Shown here one piece after another: positions 1-7,334 of a DNA stretch of 64,000 nucleotides (position 1 is its first letter; every line of letters begins with the position of its first letter). This DNA comes from Caulobacter sp. UNC279MFTsu5.1 (GTDB lineage Bacteria; Pseudomonadota; Alphaproteobacteria; Caulobacterales; Caulobacteraceae). The stretch spans positions 1 through 64,000 of the forward strand of contig NZ_FORN01000027.1 in assembly GCF_900114015.1 (NCBI RefSeq), written 5' to 3'. Made by a program: the position numbers and the translations under genes. A model generated the notes under the pieces. That model searched no databases. It was not told where the DNA came from and saw only the letters and a list, made by a program, of their open reading frames with translations.

Positions 1-247
1 CCGCTCCGCACATCACCCGATAGCCGTCGTTGTAGATCTGGTTGTAGTGCGGCCCCCAGATGATGTTGATCGGGAAGTTCGAGGCCAGGCACAGGCTCAC
101 GGTCGTGCGCAGGCTCTGCGGCCAGGATTCGATCGGGCCCAGCGGGGTTTTCGACCAGTCGCTGGCGGCGATCAGCTCCGCCATTTCGCCGCCGCCGGAC
201 AGAAAGTCGGAATTCCTGAACGCCGGAACGTCGATCCGCTTGTTCAT
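1..247 (-). CDS. PAS/GAF-type sensor histidine kinase, N-terminal fragment cut by window edge
   Basis: Only the first 82 codons are inside the window, reading leftward from ATG at 247. The visible part contains the block SDWSKTPLGPIESWPQSLRT (about residues 29-48), followed by a stretch with ASNFPINIIWGP and QIYNDGYR. This is the typical N-terminal PAS-like opening of large PAS/GAF sensor kinases, often hybrid kinases, in Alpha- and Gammaproteobacteria. The kinase core lies outside the window, so the class (HWE, HisKA or hybrid) cannot be decided. No signal peptide is visible, suggesting a cytoplasmic sensor. Identification rests on the recognisable N-terminal motif alone. Confidence 0.75.
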   Translation of the reverse strand, partial: MNKRIDVPAFRNSDFLSGGGEMAELIAASDWSKTPLGPIESWPQSLRTTVSLCLASNFPINIIWGPHYNQIYNDGYRVMCGA

Positions 248-552
248 GACGGCAAGCCTTGTCGGGGCGTCGAAGACCGTTGTCCGTGTTGAGAGTTCGC
301 TTCTGAAGTCTACGCAGAGTTGTGGCGGGCCGCAATGGCGGGAACTAGGTAGCTACCCTTAGCGGATGTCATCATCCGCCATGGGCTGCGGGGTCGCACT
401 GTTATCTCCAATTTTCCAGCTGGTGAGCATGTCAGGACGGCGCCAGTTGCTGACGTTGGCACCCCTCCAGGAACACGACATTCAGCGCGCGAGGCGCAGT
501 GGCGAGATCGCCCCATGTCGGACCCTAGTTCGACCTCAAGTACTCTCCGCAA
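248..552. other. Intergenic region with a 10-bp palindrome and a dispersed repeat
   Basis: No convincing gene lies between the sensor kinase start and the hydrolase stop; short open frames on both strands have no recognisable content. The region holds a perfect 10-bp palindrome GGTAGCTACC at 349-358, about 100 bp upstream of the kinase start, which could be a regulator site. It also holds copy A of the 37-bp repeat listed separately (449-485). Confidence 0.6.
449..485 (-). repeat. Dispersed 37-bp repeat, copy A
   Basis: This segment matches 15712-15748 at 35 of 37 positions, in the same orientation, 15 kb away. On the minus strand both copies could encode LNVVFLEGCQRQ. In this copy the reading frame stops a few codons later, and no gene start is apparent upstream. 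It lies 67 bp past the stop codon of the adjacent hydrolase gene. It may be a short interspersed repeat or the remnant of a small conserved peptide; the sequence alone does not decide. Confidence 0.7.
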
Positions 553-1644
553 TCAGCGCTTCGGCTTAGAGTTGGCGATCGGTCGGACGTGTTGCACGAG
601 GAAATCGAGAAACGCCGTCGTATGGGTCTCCAGCGCGTGATTGCCCGCGCCCGGAATGGTGACGAAGACCTTCTTCGGGGCCTTAAGCTCGTCCAGCCAG
701 GCCTTGGCCATGGGCGGCGGCGCGTTGGTATCCTCCGCGCCCTGGATCACGAAGACCGGCACGGCTAAGCGCCCGCCCAGCGAACCATAGTCGAAGCTCT
801 CGCCCCACGAATGGCCCAGGGCCTTCTCGTTCTGCAAGGCGGCGGCCTGGGCGGCCATCAGTTCCTGGGGTGTCCAATGCGGCGCGCTCATCGCTTCCTG
901 CATCGGGTTGGCCGGCACAGGCGCCCGGTACTTAACGTAGACCTTCTGGAAGGCGGCGACCCGTACAGGGTCACGCGGTTCGCGGAAGGGGGTGGGGCCG
1001 CTAGTCCTGAGATCTGCCAGCGACGCCTCGTCGTTCGCCGCCGTCGCGAGTCGTAGCAGGCGCTCGTAGCCGTAGCGTTCGCGCTCTGCGCGGGGCTTCA
1101 CGATCTGGCCGGCCGCCACATAGGCGCTGAACATCTCTGGCTTGGCCTGGATCATCTTCACGGCCAGCGTCGAGCCGAAGTTGACACCTAGCAGGACGAT
1201 CTTTCGCTTACCGAGGCGACCGCGCAGATATTCGCTCAGCGCTAGCCCGTCCTGGACCAGCCGGTCGATAGTTAGGTCCGACCCAAGCGTCGCGCCATTG
1301 GCTACGAACGTCTTGCCCGCACCGCGTGGGTCCCACTGAACGACGGTGAAATCCTTCTCCCAGGGCTGGAATGTCCGGATATAGGGGCTGAGGATCGCGC
1401 CCGGCCCGTCGACCTGTGTCCCACCGATGATCAGAAGCACCGGATTGGCGCGGTCGTCGCCTCGTATCGTCACCCACTGCTTGATGCCGCCGATCTGGAC
1501 GAAATCCTCTTCGTCGACCCCGTTAGGCGCGGTGATGGCGTACGGGGCGGACTGGGCCACCGCCACGTCTGCCCCCGCACAGGCGAGAAATCCAGCTAGC
1601 AGCACGAACATGACGGCGCTGATCGATGACTTCATGGACGGCAT
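553..1644 (-). CDS. Secreted alpha/beta hydrolase (S33-like) with Asn at the nucleophile position
   Basis: The product is 363 aa with a Sec-type signal peptide (MKSSISAVMFVLLAGFLACA). The chosen ATG at 1644 follows a strong Shine-Dalgarno AAGGAGG; open frame continues upstream but without one. The fold markers of proline-iminopeptidase-like hydrolases are present: an oxyanion segment near IIGG, the WDPRGAG strand, the acid candidate GAEDTNAP and the histidine segment GAGNHALETH. The nucleophile elbow, normally GxSxG, reads GVNFGS, so the catalytic Ser is replaced by Asn155. The codon is clearly AAC in the DNA. The protein may be a non-catalytic or altered hydrolase; its substrate is unknown. 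Confidence 0.8.
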   Translation of the reverse strand: MPSMKSSISAVMFVLLAGFLACAGADVAVAQSAPYAITAPNGVDEEDFVQIGGIKQWVTIRGDDRANPVLLIIGGTQVDGPGAILSPYIRTFQPWEKDFTVVQWDPRGAGKTFVANGATLGSDLTIDRLVQDGLALSEYLRGRLGKRKIVLLGVNFGSTLAVKMIQAKPEMFSAYVAAGQIVKPRAERERYGYERLLRLATAANDEASLADLRTSGPTPFREPRDPVRVAAFQKVYVKYRAPVPANPMQEAMSAPHWTPQELMAAQAAALQNEKALGHSWGESFDYGSLGGRLAVPVFVIQGAEDTNAPPPMAKAWLDELKAPKKVFVTIPGAGNHALETHTTAFLDFLVQHVRPIANSKPKR

Positions 1645-1896
1645 GCCTCCCTCCTTATTACGCATGTAATCACCATTCGAATTACATGTGTAACTTCTAG
1701 AGTCAATCCGGCCGGGCAGCGCCAGAAGCTGCCGTTGGAGCAGCTCCAGATTCCGGACCTTCAGCAAAATACGCCGGTGGCGACGTCCAACCCGTCGCAT
1801 ACGAAAAGGGGCGAGGCTGTTTGCGGCAGGAAATGAGGGAAGCCTGTCATTGTCGCGGCGCCTGTATCGGGTGATACGGCAGGCGGAGGACCCTAC

Positions 1897-2208
1897 ATGG
1901 CTCTTGAACTTAGGCCGAACTGCGAATGCTGCGACAAGGACCTCGCGCCCGCCTCAACCGAAGCTCGGATTTGCACCTACGAGTGCACCTTCTGCAGCGA
2001 CTGTGTCGATGAGGTGCTGTTGGACGTCTGCCCTAACTGCGGTGGCGGATTCGTCCCCCGGCCGATCCGTCCTTCTCGGGACCTACGGCCCGGTCTAGGC
2101 TTGCCTAGCCGGCCCGCGAGCATCCAGCGACGCCGCCTGTCCTATTCAATGGACGAAGTGCGGGCCTTCAGCGCGCAATGGGCGGAGATGCCTCCCACCG
2201 ACCGCTAA
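1897..2208 (+). CDS. DUF1272 domain-containing zinc-ribbon-like protein
   Basis: This 103-aa protein opens with MALELRPNCECCDKDLAP and continues with Cys pairs (CTYECTFCSDC and CPNCGGGFVPRP) in the first 60 residues, the signature of the DUF1272 family. The cysteine spacing suggests binding of one or two zinc ions. No catalytic function is established for the family. The C-terminal 40 residues are basic, proline-rich and less conserved. It is transcribed alone between two minus-strand genes. It appears cytoplasmic, with no signal peptide. Confidence 0.88.
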   Translation: MALELRPNCECCDKDLAPASTEARICTYECTFCSDCVDEVLLDVCPNCGGGFVPRPIRPSRDLRPGLGLPSRPASIQRRRLSYSMDEVRAFSAQWAEMPPTDR

Positions 2209-2386
2209 TTGCTCGCCGACATGCGCTAGCCGCGATTTTCCGTCCGCGGCCCGTCCGCCGAGTGCGGCTTCACCCGCATCGAGTGGCCTGTCAAGACCGC
2301 CCATCCCGAGGTCAGCCGGGTGTTCATCGAGGCCGAGAGCTTCGCCGCCGGCCGGCGGCCAAAGAGCCGATCGCAAGCTAATCCAC

Positions 2387-2410
2387 GCCCGACGTGGGCC
2401 CTCGGGCTTT
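2387..2410 (+). terminator. Possible weak intrinsic terminator
   Basis: A 6-bp stem GCCCGA/TCGGGC with a 9-nt loop is followed by TTT. It lies 180 bp past the DUF1272 stop and could end that transcript. The stem is short and the T run minimal, so the call is tentative. The 283 bp between the DUF1272 stop and the GH27 stop hold no other supported feature. Confidence 0.3.
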
Positions 2411-2491
2411 CGGATTCCCAAGGTTTGGAGTCTCTGACAGATGCTCCGCCCAAATCGGTAAGGACTCCTGCGCGCCGCGCGGCCGGGCACC

Positions 2492-3721
2492 CTATGTTTT
2501 CGCAGGGGCGGTCAGGACCAGCATCAGTACGCTGTGCGGCGCCAGCCGCGCTTGCAGTTTGGTGCTGGTGTCGCCGGTCTTCTTGCTCCACAGGTCGGAC
2601 CAGCGGTAGGTCGTCTGCTTGAAATCGACCGACAGCTTGCTCAGATCATCGGTCAGGATTTGCGCCTTCCAGTCATGGTGAATGTCGGCCGCCTGGTTGG
2701 AGCGGTTCAGGAACATCAGCGCCCATTGGCCGCCATCGAGCGGCTTGGCATAGATCTCCAGCGGACCGTCGACCATGACGCGCAGCGCCTGCACACCCAG
2801 CTTGTCCTGGCTCACCGCGATCACACCGGGGTTGGTCAGGATGCGGCGGGTCGACTCAGACATGGTGCGCAGGTCGTTGCCCAGGATGAGGGGCGAGGCC
2901 ATCATGGCCCAGATCGACAGATGGGCGCGGTCTTCATCCTCGCTCATGCCGTTGCCCACTTCGAGCATGTCCATATCGTTCCAGTGGCCGGGCCCTGCGA
3001 ACTTGCGCAGGCCTGCCTGCCTGTCGAGGATGCGCAGCACGCCCAGACCAGTCGATAGACCGGGGCTGAATTCGCAGTCGAAGCAATTATAGATATCGGG
3101 CGTGGTGCGCCACGAATGGCCAACCTGGCCGCCCCACTCCCACGGCTTGCCGATGCCCCATTCGCATATGCTGAACAGCATCGGACGGCCCGCCTTGGCG
3201 ATCGCGTCGCGCATCGTGGTGTAGGCCGGTTCGGGGCTCATGCCCGGGGTGTCGCACCAGTCGTACTTGACGTAATCGATGCCCCAGCGCGCATAGCTCC
3301 GCGCATCCTGATACTCGTGGCCACGGCTACCGGGACGGCCGCCGCAGGTGTTCGCGCCGGCGTCCGAGTAGATGCCCAGCTTGAGCCCCTTGCCATGCAC
3401 ATAGTCCGCCAGCGCCTTGATGCCGGATGGGAAGCGCGTGGGGTCGGGCTGGATGTTGCCGTCGGCGTCGCGCTGGCCCTGCCAGCAATCGTCAATGTTC
3501 ACGTATTGGTAGCCGGCCTCCTTCAAGCCCGTCTCGACCATGGCGTCGGCGGTCTCGCGGATCAGGCGTTCGTCGATACTGCAGGCAAATTTGTTCCAGC
3601 TGTTCCAGCCCATTTGCGGGGTGCTGGCCAAGCTTTCAGCCTTTTGAGCCCAGCTATTGCCGCAGGCGGCGGCGCCCAGAAAGACGCCCAATACGAGCTG
3701 CGCTATGCGTTTGGTGTTCAT
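2492..3721 (-). CDS. GH27 alpha-galactosidase, secreted
   Basis: The 409-aa product has an N-terminal signal peptide (about 25 residues, ending NSWAQ). It carries the GH27 hallmarks: MGWNSWN near residue 37, the nucleophile segment DYVKYDWC (Asp near residue 154), and GHWNDMDML holding the acid/base Asp near residue 250. GH27 enzymes hydrolyse terminal alpha-galactosides by a retaining mechanism; some members act on beta-L-arabinopyranosides or alpha-N-acetylgalactosaminides. Neighbouring GH51 and GH43 genes point to arabinose- and galactose-containing plant cell-wall polymers. It is separated from GH51 by 375 bp with a terminator, so it probably has its own promoter. Full length for the family. 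Confidence 0.93.
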   Translation of the reverse strand: MNTKRIAQLVLGVFLGAAACGNSWAQKAESLASTPQMGWNSWNKFACSIDERLIRETADAMVETGLKEAGYQYVNIDDCWQGQRDADGNIQPDPTRFPSGIKALADYVHGKGLKLGIYSDAGANTCGGRPGSRGHEYQDARSYARWGIDYVKYDWCDTPGMSPEPAYTTMRDAIAKAGRPMLFSICEWGIGKPWEWGGQVGHSWRTTPDIYNCFDCEFSPGLSTGLGVLRILDRQAGLRKFAGPGHWNDMDMLEVGNGMSEDEDRAHLSIWAMMASPLILGNDLRTMSESTRRILTNPGVIAVSQDKLGVQALRVMVDGPLEIYAKPLDGGQWALMFLNRSNQAADIHHDWKAQILTDDLSKLSVDFKQTTYRWSDLWSKKTGDTSTKLQARLAPHSVLMLVLTAPAKT

Positions 3722-4096
3722 CTCAAATCCCTGAGCCTGATCCTGTCGTCCTGGCGCCACGCCATACTGAGGTGGACGATCTTAAATGCGGCTTTTCTGT
3801 CTTCAGCAAGCACAATCTCCCATTTCTATAAAATCTCGATAGTCATTCAAGCGTGAAAACAATATTCAAGCCTTGTTTTTCTGTGAAATATCTGCAATCA
3901 TCATACCATATGAAAGCCACAGCCTCGGATCTTGAAATCATAATCTAGATTCATTCTAATCAGTCGTAATTTGCACTCTTATCTGACGAATTCGACGCAA
4001 GCAGCCGCGAGACGTTCTCGCTACCTTGCGTCGAAGAGCGTTAGCCGCCCTACCCGCAAAACCGCCGGCGGGCCTGGCCCACCGGTTTTGCCCCGA
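3722..4096. promoter_or_regulatory. AT-richer GH27 upstream region with a 10-bp palindrome
   Basis: The 375 bp between the GH27 start and the GH51 stop contain no gene. The GH27-proximal 200 bp are clearly more AT-rich than the surroundings, as expected for a promoter. They include the perfect palindrome AATCTAGATT at 3942-3951, a candidate operator. No specific sigma-factor boxes can be assigned with confidence. The GH51-proximal end holds a terminator, listed separately. Confidence 0.45.
4058..4089 (-). terminator. Intrinsic terminator after GH51
   Basis: Read on the minus strand just past the GH51 stop, AAAACCGGTGGGCC pairs with a GGCCCGC...CGGTTTT arm (one wobble and a small bulge), and the right arm ends in TTTT. 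This is a convincing terminator for the GH43-GH51 transcript. It separates that transcript from the GH27 gene downstream. Confidence 0.7.
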
Positions 4097-5632
4097 CTAT
4101 TCCAGGCCGAGCACCGTCACCGACGCCGGCGCGACGGTGACGGTCAGCTTGCCGCCCGCGACCTTGGCCGACAGCGCCCTGGGGGCGACGGTGTTGGGTG
4201 CGTCGAAGGTGTTGATGCTGTTGACCTTCGGCGCCGAAAGGGTCTGGCCCGAAGCCTTCGTGGCTTTCACGCCGGCCAGTGAAACGCTGAACGTCGCGGG
4301 CGACTTCGGGTCGATATTGGTGACGGCGATCCAGACCTTGCCGGCCTTGTCCCTGGCCGCGATGGCGTCGACGCGCGGCAGGGTGACGCCGTCCGTCGTA
4401 TAGGCGCCGGCGTCGAAGGTCAGCGGTACGAAGGTCGCGTCCTGGAACGGCACGTACATGTGGAAGACGTGATAGGTCGGCGTCAGCAGCATCCTGTCCT
4501 TGTCGGTCAGGATCATGGCCTGCAGGACGTTGACCATCTGCGCGATATTGGCCATGCGGACGCGGTCGGCGTGGCGCGCGAAGATGTTGAAGTTGAGCGC
4601 GGCCAGCACGGCGTCGCGCTGGCTGTTCTGTTGCACCGCGCCGCCCGAGTTCGATCCCGACGCCGGCACGAGCCACGCGCCCCATTCGTCGACCACCAGG
4701 GCGACCTTCTTTTCGGGATCATATTTGTCCATGATCGCCGACTGCGTCTTGAGCGTGTCGTCCATGCCGAGCGAGTCTTTCAGCAGGACGGCGTAGTCCT
4801 TCTCGTCAAAGCCGGTGTCCGACATATGCGGCGGCCAGCCGCCCGTCGAATAGGAATGCAGGGACAGGCCTTCGATGTCCCAGGCCCAGGACCGGCCCTT
4901 CCAGGCCTTCATGACAGCCTCGGTATAGATGGGGTCCGGGCCGCTCGGTCCGACGGCCACGCGCTTCATCGGCTGGGCGGGATTGTAGCTGTGCACGAAG
5001 TGCGAGAAGCGCTTCATTTCGTTGACGTAGAAGTCCGCCGACATCGCGCCGCCGCAGTCCCAGGATTCGTTGCCGAGACCAAGGACCGCGACCTTGTACG
5101 GCTCCGGATGACCGTTCTTGGCGCGCTCGGCGCCCAGGGCGCTGTCGGTCGAAGACGTCATGTACTCCAGCCATTCGGACGCTTCCTGCGCGGTGCTGGA
5201 GCCGAGATTGACCGAGATGTAGGCTTCGGTTCCGATCTGCTGGGCGAAGTCCATGAATTCGTCGGTGCCGAAGGTGTTGGGTTCACCGATGGCCGGCTTG
5301 CGCTCAGGGCCGATACCGCGGCGCCAGTTGTATTGGTCGGCGAAGCAGCCCCCCGGCCAGCGGACGTTGGGGACCTTGAGCGCCTTCAAGGCCCCTACGA
5401 CATCGTTTCGGATGCCGCGCGTGTTCGGGATGGTCGAATCCTTGCCGACCCAGATGCCGCCATAGATCCCGCTACCCAGGTGCTCGGCGAACTGGCCGAA
5501 GACATGGCGGTCGATCACGACGCCGGGCTTGGACGCATCAAGCGCTACCTGAACCGGGGCGTCGGCGGCATGGGCCGCGACAGGCAGGATCACGGCGGCG
5601 GCGATCGCGGCCGCGGAGGTCAGAAGGCGCAT
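4097..5632 (-). CDS. GH51 alpha-L-arabinofuranosidase, secreted
   Basis: The 511-aa product has a clear signal peptide ending AAHAADA. GH51 features include HVFGQFAEHLG near the mature N-terminus, RWPGGCFAD, the acid/base motif GLGNESWDCGG (Glu near residue 188) and the nucleophile motif VVDEWGAWL (Glu near residue 316). The C-terminal beta-sandwich is present. The enzyme releases terminal alpha-L-arabinofuranose from arabinan, arabinoxylan or arabinogalactan side chains. It lies 55 bp downstream of the GH43 gene on the same strand, so the two are probably co-transcribed, and a terminator follows. The signal peptide implies periplasmic action on oligosaccharides imported through the outer membrane. 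Confidence 0.94.
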   Translation of the reverse strand: MRLLTSAAAIAAAVILPVAAHAADAPVQVALDASKPGVVIDRHVFGQFAEHLGSGIYGGIWVGKDSTIPNTRGIRNDVVGALKALKVPNVRWPGGCFADQYNWRRGIGPERKPAIGEPNTFGTDEFMDFAQQIGTEAYISVNLGSSTAQEASEWLEYMTSSTDSALGAERAKNGHPEPYKVAVLGLGNESWDCGGAMSADFYVNEMKRFSHFVHSYNPAQPMKRVAVGPSGPDPIYTEAVMKAWKGRSWAWDIEGLSLHSYSTGGWPPHMSDTGFDEKDYAVLLKDSLGMDDTLKTQSAIMDKYDPEKKVALVVDEWGAWLVPASGSNSGGAVQQNSQRDAVLAALNFNIFARHADRVRMANIAQMVNVLQAMILTDKDRMLLTPTYHVFHMYVPFQDATFVPLTFDAGAYTTDGVTLPRVDAIAARDKAGKVWIAVTNIDPKSPATFSVSLAGVKATKASGQTLSAPKVNSINTFDAPNTVAPRALSAKVAGGKLTVTVAPASVTVLGLE

Positions 5633-5687
5633 TGATTGGATCCCCGGTAGATTATCGCGCCATTGTCCAGCGCGGCTATTTGTCTGA

Positions 5688-6713
5688 TTAATTGGCCGGC
5701 GGAGGGGGCACGGACACGCCGGCCTCGGTCTGGACGACGGGCTTCAATGTGCCGTCCGGGTTGTATTGCAGGTATTCTACCGTCACGGCGCGGCGGCCGA
5801 CGGCGCCGCCCTGGTCCCCGACCGTAAGCGTCGCATTGTGCAGGAAGATGTACCCCTGGCCCCTGAACTCGGCGATGCCGGGATGGATTGTGAAGCTGTT
5901 CTTGGCCGATTTGGTCAGCTCGCCGCGATAGGTCCATGGCCCGTCCAGCGAGGTCGCGGTGGCGTAGGACACGTGTTCGTCGGTCTGAGTCGCGCGGTCG
6001 AGCGACGCATAGGTGAGGTAATAGAGATCGCCGCGCTTGTGCAGCCAGGGACCTTCCTCGAAATGCGGCGGGGTGATCTTGCGGATCGGGCCGTCGATTT
6101 CCGTCATGTTGGCCTTGAGTTTCGCGATGTAGCAGTCGCGATTGCCCCAGGCGATCCAGGTCACGCCGTCATCGTCGGTAAAGACGGTGGGGTCGATATC
6201 CTCCCAGCTGTGCTTGCCGTCGGGCGTCATCTGGTTGGTGATCAGGGCCGATCCCCGCGCGTCGGTGAAAGGCCCGGTCGGGCTGTCCGAAACGGCGACG
6301 CCGATGGCCTTGCCCGGACGGCTGTCGTCGTGTTCGACGGCGGCGTAGAAGTAGAACTTGCCGTTCTTCTCGATGGTCTGCGACGCCCAGGCGTCCTTCT
6401 TGGCCCACTTGAAGTCCTTGACGTTCATGATCGGGGCGTGCGGCGTCCAGGTCTTCATGTCCTTGGTCGAAAAGACCAGCCAGTCGCGCATGTCGAACAT
6501 CGCGTCGCCCTGGGCCTGGTCGTGGCCGGTGTAGAGATACAGCGTGTCGCCGACGACCAGCGGGGCGGGGTCGGCGGTGAACCGGTCGCGAAACAGCGGG
6601 TTGCCCCGATTGACGATGACCGGCTCGGGACTGGCCGACCGACCGACCGACGGCGCGCCGAATGAAGCGAGCACTACGGAGCAAGCGAGCGCAAGAGACA
6701 GATTTCGTTTCAT
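5688..6713 (-). CDS. GH43-family glycosidase, secreted
   Basis: This 341-aa protein has a signal peptide (MKRNLSLALACSVVLASFG). The five-bladed propeller family GH43 is indicated by the general-base Asp in FTADPAPL (near residue 49), the pKa-modulating Asp in WEDIDPTVF (near 171) and the general-acid Glu in HFEEGPWLH (near 218). GH43 members are inverting arabinofuranosidases, xylosidases or arabinanases. With GH51 directly downstream, an arabinose-releasing role is likely, but exact specificity cannot be read from sequence. The ATG at 6713 has the Shine-Dalgarno GAGGGA just upstream. Confidence 0.9.
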   Translation of the reverse strand: MKRNLSLALACSVVLASFGAPSVGRSASPEPVIVNRGNPLFRDRFTADPAPLVVGDTLYLYTGHDQAQGDAMFDMRDWLVFSTKDMKTWTPHAPIMNVKDFKWAKKDAWASQTIEKNGKFYFYAAVEHDDSRPGKAIGVAVSDSPTGPFTDARGSALITNQMTPDGKHSWEDIDPTVFTDDDGVTWIAWGNRDCYIAKLKANMTEIDGPIRKITPPHFEEGPWLHKRGDLYYLTYASLDRATQTDEHVSYATATSLDGPWTYRGELTKSAKNSFTIHPGIAEFRGQGYIFLHNATLTVGDQGGAVGRRAVTVEYLQYNPDGTLKPVVQTEAGVSVPPPPAN

Positions 6714-7334
6714 CCAGTTCCCTCGGTCGCCGTTAGCGTCCGCGACATTACTCAGACAATTTGAACTCGTAAAGCGGTTATGGCGGCCTACCGTCGTGGG
6801 TGGCCGCTTCCCACCCTGCTCGATCCATTGGCGCGTCCGGTGTTATGGCGAGGTCGCGCCAGTAGCATGCGTAATCGGGCAGACCCCTAAAGGGTCGAGC
6901 TCCCAGTAGGGTCTCGGTTTCAGCCGAGACGAAGGGGGACGACGATGTTCTACGCAGCTTTGGAACCGACGTTGACGCACCTCCAAGAAGGCGACATTAA
7001 GCGCTCGATCGCAGACGCCGGGGCCGACCTAATCAACCGGTCAACGGCCTGGCGACGACAATCGATCTTCCAAATTGTTAGCCACCGAAAGACAGCGCCA
7101 AGCTCTGCCTATGAAAATCTCCGGCAGGACGATCGGAGCACTCAAGCAGCACGTGCCGGGCGATAGCGGGCTGACGCCCAATCGCTTCGGTCAGGGTCTA
7201 GTCGCTCTTCGGCGTCGCAAAGCCGATAGAAGCCACGCCATTGCCGGGCGCCGAAAATTGCGCGACCTAGGGTCCTTGAGCGCGTAGAGCCTTTGAAGGA
7301 ATGCTCCTCGGCTCCTGCGCCTTTGAGGGAAGGT
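6714..7334. other. 620-bp divergent intergenic region
   Basis: This gap separates the leftward GH43-GH51 operon from the rightward TBDR gene and should hold both promoters. An open frame at 6945-7166 (73 codons, with AAGGGGGACGACG ahead of its ATG) starts plausibly but matches no family I recognise. I leave it as a possible small gene at best. No perfect operator-like palindrome stands out. The preferred TBDR start is ATG 7335, preceded by GAGGGAAGG. Confidence 0.4.

Noticed and set aside
2220..2400. Coding-like stretch after the DUF1272 gene
   Set aside because: One frame reads plausibly for about 40 codons but has no start, no stop-defined end near by and no family I recognise. It could be decayed sequence, but the evidence is too thin.
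6945..7166. Possible 73-codon gene upstream of the STN receptor
   Set aside because: It has a fair ribosome-binding site but no family resemblance and no supporting context. It is mentioned only in the intergenic entry.
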